DNA of 6,966 nt from positions 1-6,966 of the forward strand of contig QNFK01000094.1 in assembly GCA_003645495.1 (NCBI GenBank), read 5' to 3'. Source of the stretch: Gammaproteobacteria bacterium. Its GTDB lineage: Bacteria > Pseudomonadota > Gammaproteobacteria > Steroidobacterales > Woeseiaceae. The translations under genes were made by a program, and so were the position numbers. The notes below the pieces were generated by a model. The model did not search any database. It saw nothing but the letters and a program-made list of their open reading frames with translations, and was not told the DNA's origin. This document shows positions 1-5,569 of this stretch, piece after piece (position 1 is the stretch's first letter; each line of letters opens with the position of its first letter).

Positions 1-264
1 GGTTGTGACACCGTGACTAGGGTAAAAGCCGATCCCAAATAACATGCGGCGGTCGCATTTGCCCAGGAAATCGCCGGCATAATTGCCGCTGCAAAGCATG
101 CAGGTAGCTGTCGCGATTACTCGTTAGTCGCAGCACCCCGTTTTCTGGGCATCCTGCGGGATGCATTGGAAACCGCCGGTCACGCGGATGCGTTGCAAAC
201 GATAGACAAAGACATGGTTGGTCAGGACACAACAGCGATCGAAAAGCTCCTCAAAGAGAGCTAG
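1..264 (+). pseudogene. Host attachment protein (PF10116-type), 3' fragment with in-frame stop
   Basis: Frame 1 reads from the left edge to a TAG at 262-264. It gives the C-terminal half of the family once named 'protein required for attachment to host cells', a roughly 140-150 residue family related to archaeal RF1-like folds whose biochemical role is poorly known. The telling segments are the DPK-x-H motif followed by FAQEIA, then LVAAPRFLGILRDAL, then the terminal IDKDM and EKLLKES. The frame is interrupted by TAA at 40-42, between DPK and HAAV, where relatives usually carry Glu. No ATG or GTG in this frame lies soon after the stop, so the downstream part has no obvious way to be translated. 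The gene start is outside the window. Family identity is fairly sure. Whether it is a true pseudogene or a base-call error cannot be decided from one sequence. Confidence 0.72.
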
Positions 265-463
265 GGAAAAGGGGGTAGGTCACTGCTGTCCTGCGAACCA
301 GGAATTGAAATCCAGAACTGCATCGGTGGACTTGGATTCTGCTTGCTTTTGCAGAGTGCAGACATGAACCTGACCTCCATTTTTTTAGCTGTTGCCAAAT
401 CGAGCATTCGCGGCAACTTCGCTCCCGTACATTCCTAAGCCCTGGAACATAAATACATCCGTA

Positions 464-511
464 GAGACAGCCGCTCTTACAGATTGCTGCGATCTGTAGG
501 GCGGCTGTCTC
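464..511. repeat. Long hairpin-forming inverted repeat
   Basis: The arms begin and end with a perfect 11-bp match (GAGACAGCCGC and GCGGCTGTCTC). They continue, after a small bulge, into TACAGAT / ATCTGTA around a 7-base loop at 485-491. An outer pair, GGAACA near 444 and TGTTCC near 533, is also inverted about the same centre. There is no T-run after either arm and no gene ends just upstream, so this does not look like an ordinary terminator. It could be a REP- or MITE-like element or the end of a decayed insertion sequence. Confidence 0.7.
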
Positions 512-615
512 AACTAATATGCCGTGTTCCGGTATTGAGGTGTGTACGAGAGCGAAGACGCCGCGAATTCTTAATATCACGACCCATTCCGAGTTTGCGG
601 GTCAGTAGTGGTGTC

Positions 616-659
616 AGGTCTATTTTTTTTAACGGCTGTCCTGAGAGAAAAATAGACCT
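616..659. repeat. Perfect 12-bp inverted repeat, REP/MITE-like
   Basis: AGGTCTATTTTT at 616-627 is the exact reverse complement of AAAAATAGACCT at 648-659, with a 20-base loop. The left arm is preceded by GTGTC, so the outer sequence GTGTCAGGTCT resembles the conserved foot of palindromes that accompany REP-associated tyrosine transposases in some proteobacteria (from memory, not checked). The loop contains CGGCTGTC, also present in the right arm of the 464-511 hairpin. No transposase is visible in the window. Confidence 0.65.
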
Positions 660-893
660 TGAGGTGGTCGGGCCTTTGCGGAAACGTTAGTCAGGCAACC
701 CACGCTGGATAGTCGATTCAGTCTTCCGCCACAGACCCCACGATGGTATTATTTTTTCCCCCAAATGGAGCTTTCATGTCCCGCTAATTGCGGATGGCAC
801 AGTTGCCGTCCATCCAAGCCCAATACAGAAGAATTCGCATGATTAATTGTGCGGACCTGCTGTCTTGTACCCGAATAAGTTAGCCATTTCGTC

Positions 894-913
894 CTGACAC
901 GCTGTCAGTGACA
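894..913. promoter_or_regulatory. Possible operator: three TGACA half-sites
   Basis: Three copies of TGACA lie in alternating orientation at 895-899, 903-907 (as TGTCA) and 909-913, just upstream of the acetyltransferase start at 938. The first two form CTGACA-CGC-TGTCAG and the last two form TGTCA-G-TGACA. The position between a likely promoter and the ribosome binding site fits a repressor site, but it could also be an RNA hairpin in the leader. No regulator is encoded in the window. Confidence 0.3.
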
Positions 914-937
914 AAAATATGAAAGAGATCCAAAACA

Positions 938-1366
938 ATGATCAGAAAATTTCAGACGAAAGACACCGATGCTGTTGTCGCAATCTGGCGCTCAGCAAAT
1001 TCACTTGCGCACCCTTTCTTGGGCGAGGCATTTGTGGCTCAGGAGGCAATCAACCTGCGGACGCTCTATCTCCCTAACGCGGAGACCTGGGTGCTTGAAG
1101 ATAACGAAACGCCTGTTGGTTTCATTGCTCTAATTGGAGATGAGATTGGAGGACTGTTTCTTGAACCATCCCTCCACGGGAGAGGGCTTGGTAAAACCAT
1201 GGTTGATCACGCCGTCGACATCAAAGGTTCTTTGCGCGTGGAGGTCTTTGAAAAGAACACAATAGGCCGCCGTTTCTACGAGCGATACGGTTTCGTTGAA
1301 GTCGGAAAATACCGTCACGAGGCATCGGGTGAAATGACCCTTAAGCTGGCCCTTTCAGCGGGCTGA
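938..1366 (+). CDS. YjaB-like GNAT family N-acetyltransferase
   Basis: This 142-residue protein is the usual length for a single-domain GNAT enzyme, which transfers acetyl from acetyl-CoA to an amine in the cytosol. The N-terminal strand and helix (IRKFQTKD, then VVAIWRSANSLAHPFL at about 13-28) resemble E. coli YjaB. Motif A, with the acetyl-CoA pyrophosphate loop, is HGRGLG at 80-85 after the strand GGLFLEPSL. Motif B is FYERYGF at 113-119, followed by a closing strand. The ATG at 938 is preceded by AAAGAGA at 922-928, nine bases away, a usable though not ideal ribosome binding site. The gene stands alone: an IR-rich region lies upstream and a strong hairpin starts seven bases after its TGA. 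The substrate cannot be told from sequence. Family assignment is secure and the YjaB subgroup is likely. Confidence 0.9.
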   Translation: MIRKFQTKDTDAVVAIWRSANSLAHPFLGEAFVAQEAINLRTLYLPNAETWVLEDNETPVGFIALIGDEIGGLFLEPSLHGRGLGKTMVDHAVDIKGSLRVEVFEKNTIGRRFYERYGFVEVGKYRHEASGEMTLKLALSAG

Positions 1367-1372
1367 CATCGA

Positions 1373-1410
1373 TGTGCGAAGGTGCTCCGTGGGGAGCACC
1401 TTCCCGCACA
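1373..1410 (+). terminator. Strong hairpin terminator after the GNAT gene
   Basis: AAGGTGCTCC at 1379-1388 pairs with GGAGCACCTT at 1393-1402 around a GTGG loop. The stem is extended by TGTGCG / CGCACA (1373-1378 and 1405-1410) across a two-base bulge. It begins seven bases after the acetyltransferase stop. The downstream T-run is weak (CGTTTT at 1416-1421), so termination may be imperfect, but position and stem strength support the call. Confidence 0.75.
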
Positions 1411-1429
1411 ACAATCGTTTTGGAAAATT

Positions 1430-1545
1430 TCGAAGGCAGCTCTGGCCGCATCGAGGGATCGACTCAATGACCACTATTACCGATAGCGGTCGTTCGACCC
1501 TGGTAAATCGGAGCGATTTCATCGGCAGCTAGCGGCCAGAAGGAG
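1430..1545. repeat. Compact mosaic of inverted and direct repeats
   Basis: TCTGGCCGC at 1441-1449 is inverted as GCGGCCAGA at 1532-1540. GGCAGCT occurs directly at 1435-1441 and 1524-1530. In the middle, 1466-1494 folds into a hairpin: AATGACC-A-CTAT, a five-base loop, then ATAG-C-GGTCGTT (one mismatch, one G-T wobble). No coding frame fits. The nested layout of about 110 bases, lying between genes, suggests a dispersed intergenic repeat element or a small structured RNA. I see only one copy in this window. Confidence 0.4.
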
Positions 1546-1576
1546 ATGCTCACGGCTCTTGAGCACAGTAACTTTA

Positions 1577-1999
1577 TTAGTTTTGATTCTCAACAGGTGT
1601 CACGAACGGCGAATCTGGATTGCCGACCTGGAATACGGCCAGCTTTAGCGATTTCGTATTGCTCGGATTTCGTGCATCCATCGGCGTATCGGGTTTCATT
1701 CGTAGTGCCTGCCCATCGGTGTACGTCTTCAGGCCCTCACCATCCATGTCGACCTCAAACTCACCCGATATTACGTAGATGAATAAATCACTGCTGTGAT
1801 AGTGGCGAGGCGCTTTCCAGCCAGGTGCGAATAATATCTCGCGCATTTGAATCTCTTCGCCGTTCTCGATGTTGAGTGTGCTCCGCTTCAGGATGTGATT
1901 GTACGGTTCAATTGGGGATGTGTTTTCTTGTGTAGGGGAGCAGCCAGCTGAGACGACCATTATCGCTATTGCACACATTTTCTTTAAGGAATTGCTCAA
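1577..1999 (-). CDS. Cupin-domain lipoprotein
   Basis: This is a 140-residue protein with a lipoprotein signal. A short charged N-terminus (MSNSLKK) is followed by a hydrophobic stretch and the lipobox VSAGC, so Cys20 would be lipidated and the mature domain would sit in the cell envelope. Residues about 45-125 form one cupin_2 barrel. Motif 1 runs from Gly60 through His66 and His68 to Gly79 (RHYHSSDLFIYVISG), with Asp71/Leu72 where the metal-binding Glu is usual. Motif 2 (GQALRMKPDTPMDARN, 96-111) has Met108 where the last metal His is expected. It may bind metal weakly or not at all, and no substrate can be named. The start is TTG at 1999: AGGAG at 2007-2011 is seven bases away, and the only upstream ATG is followed at once by an in-frame TAA. 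The hydrolase gene on the same strand ends 112 bases upstream, so cotranscription is possible. Confidence 0.82.
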   Translation of the reverse strand: MSNSLKKMCAIAIMVVSAGCSPTQENTSPIEPYNHILKRSTLNIENGEEIQMREILFAPGWKAPRHYHSSDLFIYVISGEFEVDMDGEGLKTYTDGQALRMKPDTPMDARNPSNTKSLKLAVFQVGNPDSPFVTPVENQN

Positions 2000-2006
2000 T
2001 TACATG

Positions 2007-2011
2007 CTCCT
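2007..2011 (-). promoter_or_regulatory. Ribosome binding site that decides the TTG start of the cupin
   Basis: On the minus strand the leader reads AGGAG-C-ATG-TAA-TTG. The ATG lies one base after AGGAG, too close to be efficient, and is followed directly by TAA in the same frame. The TTG is seven bases from AGGAG, the normal spacing, and continues into the signal peptide. The TTG is therefore the supported start, with a start-stop pair between it and the binding site. Confidence 0.7.
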
Positions 2012-2111
2012 GATTTAATTGCCGCTAATATCGAGCCAGAACATCGAATGACCGATTCGGATCATTGGCGGTTGCTCATCATCGTACCACCTGATTGGCT
2101 GATATCGGGCG

Positions 2112-2981
2112 TTAACCAGTCATCTGGCGTAGTACTTGCCGCGCAAGCCAGGTATCCGAATGCATCAAGTCCATGATGACATCGAAGTGATTTCTATCTT
2201 TTATTTCGCTAAAGCTGACGGTCTCGCCCGACTGTGTCAGGAAGTCCCGATATTCATTAGTCTGGCGTTTGAATTCACTGGTTTCGTTATCGCCATAAGC
2301 GAGAATGATCGGGCAGTGATTACGTAATGTCTTGCCCATGGGACTGTTCCCGGCAGCCTCCTTAGCACTCATCTGCAGTGGCTCATTAACATAGGAGAGT
2401 CGAATGGGTTCAAGATCGTAGATTCCGCTGACCGCACAGACTCCTTTTATAACATCCTGTGGTAATCCGAACCGTGACCAGTCGGTCAATAGCATCATCG
2501 TCGCAAGGTGTGCGCCGGCAGAACTTCCGGAGAGATATATCTTGTCGCGATCAAATCCCCATTTATCTGCGTTGTTGAATAGCCAGCTTATGGCCAGGCG
2601 ATTCTGCTTGACGATTTGTGTCAGTGTGGCGTTGGGTGCCAGGCTGTAATCCAGCGCCGCGAAATAATAGCCATGTTGCTGAAACATTGGTGCAGCGAAC
2701 GACGAATCATTCTTGCTTAATGCTCGCCAATAGCCGCCGTGGATGAAGATGTGCAAAGGCGCGCGTTTCCTCGCCGATGGCAGAAACAGATCCAACTGCT
2801 CGTCTTCGTGCGTCCCGTAGGCAAGATTTTGCATGCACAAATCTTCTTTTATCGCATTGTCTTTTACGCTGTGGCTAACGGCGGCATACGCATCGAGAAA
2901 GACATTGATATCTTCTATACAGCTGCTTGGCGAGTACTCACGATCCAGTTCTGTCTGGTCGAACGTGGAATAAATCGACAT
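2112..2981 (-). CDS. Alpha/beta hydrolase, arylformamidase (kynurenine formamidase)-like
   Basis: This is a 289-residue cytosolic alpha/beta-hydrolase with no signal peptide or membrane segment. Numbering from the start at 2981, the oxyanion-hole motif HGGYWR is at 81-86, the nucleophile elbow GSSAG is at 152-156 with Ser154, and the probable acid Asp231 (AYGDNE) and base His265 (RNHFDV) complete the triad. The HGGYW motif, SGIYDLEP after the elbow, and the N-terminal MSIYSTFDQTELDREY pattern are typical of the arylformamidase branch, which hydrolyses N-formylkynurenine in tryptophan breakdown. No other kynurenine gene is nearby, so an esterase or other amidase role is equally open. A start 18 codons further upstream (3035) is in frame, but those residues lack family similarity and its AGGG is too close to the ATG. 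The chosen ATG has only a weak AAGAG site seven bases away. The gene is divergent from arginase. Confidence 0.85.
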   Translation of the reverse strand: MSIYSTFDQTELDREYSPSSCIEDINVFLDAYAAVSHSVKDNAIKEDLCMQNLAYGTHEDEQLDLFLPSARKRAPLHIFIHGGYWRALSKNDSSFAAPMFQQHGYYFAALDYSLAPNATLTQIVKQNRLAISWLFNNADKWGFDRDKIYLSGSSAGAHLATMMLLTDWSRFGLPQDVIKGVCAVSGIYDLEPIRLSYVNEPLQMSAKEAAGNSPMGKTLRNHCPIILAYGDNETSEFKRQTNEYRDFLTQSGETVSFSEIKDRNHFDVIMDLMHSDTWLARQVLRQMTG

Positions 2982-3056
2982 GCTTTTGCTCTTGCCTTTG
3001 ATTGACTTCAAGTATAACGGCAGCTGCCGCGTCATTGCCCTTTTTGGCGCCCGCTG

Positions 3057-3066
3057 GAATCGATTC
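3057..3066. promoter_or_regulatory. 10-bp palindrome between divergent hydrolase and arginase genes
   Basis: GAATCGATTC is a perfect palindrome lying 75 bases upstream of the hydrolase start and 98 bases upstream of the arginase start. Its placement in the shared divergent intergenic region fits an operator. A 10-bp palindrome can occur by chance, and I could not pick out confident -35/-10 boxes on either side. Confidence 0.25.
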
Positions 3067-3164
3067 GACCCTTCAATCCGTAGGCATATTCCAATAGACT
3101 TCGCACTCCGGTAGCAATCGATGCGAGATTAGTTACCCGAGTCAGCTAACACGGTGGTAAAGAT

Positions 3165-4085
3165 ATGGCTCAACAAGCAAAACCTGTTCATATTATTGGC
3201 GTGCCACTTGATCTTGGCGCATCCCGTCGCGGCACTGATGCAGGACCTTCGGCGCTTCGTGTGGCCGGGCTCAGGAAAGCGATAGGAAAACTGGGTTATG
3301 AGGTTACCGTCGAGAGCGACATTCCGGTGCCTACAATGGAGACGCGACAGATAGCGCGCATGAAGGCACGCTTCAAGGATGAAATCCTGGAAGTGTGCAC
3401 GAACGTCGCTACCACCACCCTGAAGACAATGCAGGCCGGACAGATTCCGCTTGTGATCGGCGGCGATCACTCAATTGCCATGGGCACGGTATCCGGCGTA
3501 TCGGCATATTTTCGCGAGAAAAAAGAGGATATCGGGCTGATCTGGTTCGATGCGCACGGTGACATGAACCTGCCTGGAACTTCGCCGAGTGGAAATATCC
3601 ACGGCATGCCGCTGGCTCACCTGCTCGGTCATGGCGACAAAGAGCTGTCCAGCATTCTTGATCAATGCCCTGCAGTCAAAGCTGAGAATGTAGTCTTGAT
3701 AGGCATACGCGATATTGATGACCATGAGCGAGAACTCATTCGCAACACCGGCGTCACGGCATTTACCATGCGCGATATCGATGAGCTTGGAATGACCCAT
3801 GTGTGTCGCGAATCCCTGCGAATTGTAAATACCGACACAGCCGGTTTTCACATTAGCTTCGACGTTGATGGCTGCGATCCATCCGTGATACCTGGGTCAG
3901 GCACGCTTGTACCCGGCGGCGTCAGTTTTCGCGAGGCACACCAGCTGCTGGAAAACTGCGCAGATACTGGCCGCATGACGTCGATGGAGGTGGTTGAGCT
4001 GAATCCATTCCTGGACCAGGCGAATGTCTCTGCCGAACGTACGGTGTTGTTAATTCAAAGCGCCTTTGGCAGAAATATATTGTAA
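3165..4085 (+). CDS. rocF: Arginase
   Basis: This 306-residue ureohydrolase has the normal length for bacterial arginase, which splits L-arginine into ornithine and urea in the cytosol using two Mn ions. All six metal ligands are visible: His102 (GGDHS), Asp129, His131 and Asp133 (DAHGD), and Asp233 and Asp235 (SFDVD). The arginine-binding residues Asn135 and Ser142, the catalytic His146 (SGNIHGMP), Asp183/Asp185 (RDID) and Glu278 (VELNP) line up with human arginase I. This favours arginase over agmatinase or formiminoglutamase. The ATG at 3165 follows GGTGG at 3153-3157 by seven bases. The frame ends in tandem in-frame stops (TAA TAA). No ornithine or proline genes adjoin it, so its use in nitrogen supply or pH control is open. 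Confidence 0.93.
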   Translation: MAQQAKPVHIIGVPLDLGASRRGTDAGPSALRVAGLRKAIGKLGYEVTVESDIPVPTMETRQIARMKARFKDEILEVCTNVATTTLKTMQAGQIPLVIGGDHSIAMGTVSGVSAYFREKKEDIGLIWFDAHGDMNLPGTSPSGNIHGMPLAHLLGHGDKELSSILDQCPAVKAENVVLIGIRDIDDHERELIRNTGVTAFTMRDIDELGMTHVCRESLRIVNTDTAGFHISFDVDGCDPSVIPGSGTLVPGGVSFREAHQLLENCADTGRMTSMEVVELNPFLDQANVSAERTVLLIQSAFGRNIL

Positions 4086-4086
4086 T

Positions 4087-4116
4087 AACCAACGGGTGTG
4101 CTTCTTTGGTTTTGTG
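4087..4116 (+). terminator. Possible weak terminator after arginase
   Basis: AACCAA at 4087-4092 is inverted as TTGGTT at 4106-4111 and runs into TTTG. The stem is six pairs with a 13-base loop, so it is weak. It lies in the 64-base gap between the convergent arginase and alkC genes, where a terminator is expected. Confidence 0.35.
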
Positions 4117-4149
4117 CTGCTGGCTCAACTGTTTCATATACGGTAGCAA

Positions 4150-5295
4150 TCACTCGGAACTCGAGGCCGGCATCAGCAACTCGAATTCTGTAATGCCGAT
4201 TGGCACACCATTGACCAGCACCTCCAGTCGATGAGTGCCGGGATAGTAGACGCGCGTTGTGATTTTTCGCATTGGATGTTTTCGCTTTGCTGACAACGTG
4301 TGTGCTGGCATCAGAGTCATCGTCTTCCATTTGAATACCTTCGGTGAGGTACTGCCGTTGGCTTTGCGATGATGAATCGCGTAATCGATGATCAGTGACT
4401 GAGTGCGTGTCGCGGTTGAAGCCATGGAAAAATCGAATTCCAGTGCGCCACCGAAAATCACTTGCGGAGTTAGTACCTTCAGATTTTCGAGTCTTACGGA
4501 TGGCGGACCGTAACCAAGTGCTTTCAATGTTTCACGATGCCCCTGTTTAACTAATGTGCGGCAAGCATGACGGATCAGCTTCTTACGATTCTTGCTGGCC
4601 CCCTTAAGCCACTGAGCGGCTATCCGTGCAACGATATCCGGGTGATCTTTGGCGATGTCATTGAGGTTGTTGGCGACCGAACGTCGGACATATTCTTCAT
4701 CATCATCTTTGAGTGGCTCGAGAAGCGGCAGAATTAATGCCGGTTCTTCAATAAACGCCGGCAATCTCATGGCCCAGGGCAGGCGTGGGCGCGTGCCTTC
4801 CGAGACAAGTCGCCGGACATGATGGTTGGGATCGCCGGTCCATTCCTGCAGTACTCGCAAAGTGCGCTCGGGTTCTGCAATCAGGAAAAAGCGAATTCCG
4901 AATTCCGCACTAAACCGTTTGGTCATCTCTTTAAACAGATTCATCGAAATGTCGAAATGCGCCGATCCGTATACGCCCACATAATCAGCCATGGGCATAA
5001 TCGCCCACCCGGAAATGCCGCTGGACGTTTCCGCATCACCGAAGGAGGGTGCTTCATTGTCAGGCGCCAGGCTGGACAGCATGATATCCGCCGCTTTGTC
5101 GAAATCTTCAGGCAGGTAATTTACAAGTGCTGCGGTTATTTGGGATGAGCGTGCCTTAAGCTCCAATTTGCCAAGGTTTTTGGACGCCGCCGAGATGAAG
5201 CCGCCGCCATCAAAATCTGGCCAGGCCTTCGAGAATCCCTCGCCCATGGCGGTGATGACCTTTTTGTTGAAGAGATTCTTAAACGGTTCAGGCAT
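4150..5295 (-). CDS. alkC: DNA alkylation repair protein AlkC (DNA glycosylase with Ig-like domain)
   Basis: This 381-residue protein matches the AlkC group of HEAT-like-repeat DNA glycosylases (COG4335). They remove cationic alkylated bases such as 3-methyladenine and 3-methylcytosine without flipping the base. The N-terminus (PEPFKNLFN, then AWPDF at 25-29 and LELKAR at 44-49) is characteristic. Helical repeats fill about 50-262, with the hallmark block HHVRRLVSEGTRPRLPWA at 158-175 and YVRRSVANNLNDI at 202-214. Residues about 268-375 form a separate beta-rich region (RLENLKVLTP ... VLVNG) fitting the C-terminal Ig-like domain that marks AlkC and is absent from AlkD. The ATG at 5295 is the first in frame after a TGA at 5314-5316 and matches the family start, although no clear ribosome binding site precedes it. 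A possible short ORF overlaps its start by eight bases. No adaptive-response regulator is nearby. Confidence 0.92.
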   Translation of the reverse strand: MPEPFKNLFNKKVITAMGEGFSKAWPDFDGGGFISAASKNLGKLELKARSSQITAALVNYLPEDFDKAADIMLSSLAPDNEAPSFGDAETSSGISGWAIMPMADYVGVYGSAHFDISMNLFKEMTKRFSAEFGIRFFLIAEPERTLRVLQEWTGDPNHHVRRLVSEGTRPRLPWAMRLPAFIEEPALILPLLEPLKDDDEEYVRRSVANNLNDIAKDHPDIVARIAAQWLKGASKNRKKLIRHACRTLVKQGHRETLKALGYGPPSVRLENLKVLTPQVIFGGALEFDFSMASTATRTQSLIIDYAIHHRKANGSTSPKVFKWKTMTLMPAHTLSAKRKHPMRKITTRVYYPGTHRLEVLVNGVPIGITEFELLMPASSSE

Positions 5296-5467
5296 CCGGG
5301 TTCGGCAGGTCTTTCAGGCCTGCTCCTCGCGATAAACCGGTGTGCGTATGGGTGGCTATGAACTTCTTGAAACACAGCATTTCGGCACTACTTCTGATTT
5401 CTTGCATAGTATCAAACGTCTTTTTTGGATTTACAGTTTTCCTGGTCCGGTTTTGGTATGGGCTCAT
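5288..5467 (-). CDS. Possible small ORF overlapping the alkC start
   Basis: An open frame on the alkC strand runs from an ATG at 5467 (59 residues), with later ATGs at 5407 (39 residues) and 5380, to a TGA at 5288-5290. It overlaps the first codons of alkC by eight bases. Its C-terminal half (SSAEMLCFKKFIATHTHTGL, then DLPNPDA) looks moderately protein-like, but I recognise no family. No start has a good ribosome binding site. The overlap would allow translational coupling, which could make up for the weak binding site of alkC. It may also be a chance frame. Confidence 0.2.
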   Translation of the reverse strand: MSPYQNRTRKTVNPKKTFDTMQEIRSSAEMLCFKKFIATHTHTGLSRGAGLKDLPNPDA

Positions 5468-5504
5468 TTGATAAATAAGCAATAACAGGTCATTCCACAA
5501 AAAA

Positions 5505-5526
5505 CCTCGGTTTGACCCCGGTTTAA
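5505..5526 (+). promoter_or_regulatory. Tandem 11-bp repeat, possible copA operator
   Basis: CCTCGGTTTGA at 5505-5515 is followed without a gap by CCCCGGTTTAA at 5516-5526, giving nine matches of eleven at a period of about one helical turn. The first copy is also part of the near-palindrome AAACC-TC-GGTTT (5502-5513). It sits about 45-65 bases upstream of the copA start, where a copper-responsive regulator would be expected to bind. It lacks the clear dyad of a classical CueR site, so the regulator type is unknown. Confidence 0.35.
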
Positions 5527-5541
5527 TTCGTAGAATACAAG
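5512..5541 (+). promoter_or_regulatory. Candidate copA promoter
   Basis: TTGACC at 5512-5517 is a good -35 box. With an 18-base spacer, TACAAG at 5536-5541 could serve as a -10 box (four of six positions). A slightly long spacer is in keeping with MerR-type activation of copper genes, but this is inference. The alternative TAGAAT at 5531-5536 resembles a -10 box but is only 13 bases from TTGACC. The -35 box overlaps the tandem repeat. Confidence 0.35.
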
Positions 5542-5569
5542 AATCCCTGTCGGTGGTGAGACTACATTA

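Larger units (their letters stand above)
265..937. other. Gene-poor region rich in inverted repeats
   Basis: No open frame here has a convincing start, ribosome binding site or protein-like composition. The open frames on either strand run across the hairpins and look accidental. A start-less stretch at 691-843 is open on the plus strand but follows a TAG at 688-690 and matches nothing I recognise. What the region does hold is a series of inverted repeats: a long one at 464-511, weaker ones at 581-603 and 792-815, a strong one at 616-659, and an 18-bp pseudo-palindrome at 836-853 (CGCA, TG, ATTAAT, TG, TGCG). The promoter of the acetyltransferase gene should lie in the last 150 bases. Confidence 0.6.

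Noticed and set aside
251..580. 109-codon open frame on the minus strand
   Set aside because: It overlaps the tail of the host-attachment gene and runs across the 464-511 hairpin. Its composition is odd (many Cys, Arg and Ser) and no family is recognisable.
484..690. 68-codon plus-strand frame over the palindromes
   Set aside because: It starts inside the hairpin and reads through the 616-659 repeat. It is very arginine-rich and has no ribosome binding site.
440..700. Integron attC site
   Set aside because: Hairpins are present, but no properly paired RYYYAAC and GTTRRRY core sites flank them and no gene cassette is visible.
691..846. 51-codon open stretch with protein-like composition
   Set aside because: It follows a TAG directly, contains no ATG, GTG or TTG start near its beginning, and matches no family I know.
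1548..1564. GCTCA / TGAGC hairpin as cupin terminator
   Set aside because: Only five pairs, and no T-run in the minus-strand direction.
2047..2066. Hairpin as terminator of the hydrolase gene
   Set aside because: AATGACCG / CGG-A-TCATT can pair, but there is no T-run on the minus strand. I left it as an unassigned minor inverted repeat, so readthrough into the cupin gene remains possible.
3165..4085. Agmatinase or formiminoglutamase instead of arginase
   Set aside because: The residues that bind the arginine carboxylate and amino groups (Asn135, Ser142, Asp183) and the NIHGMP loop match arginase.
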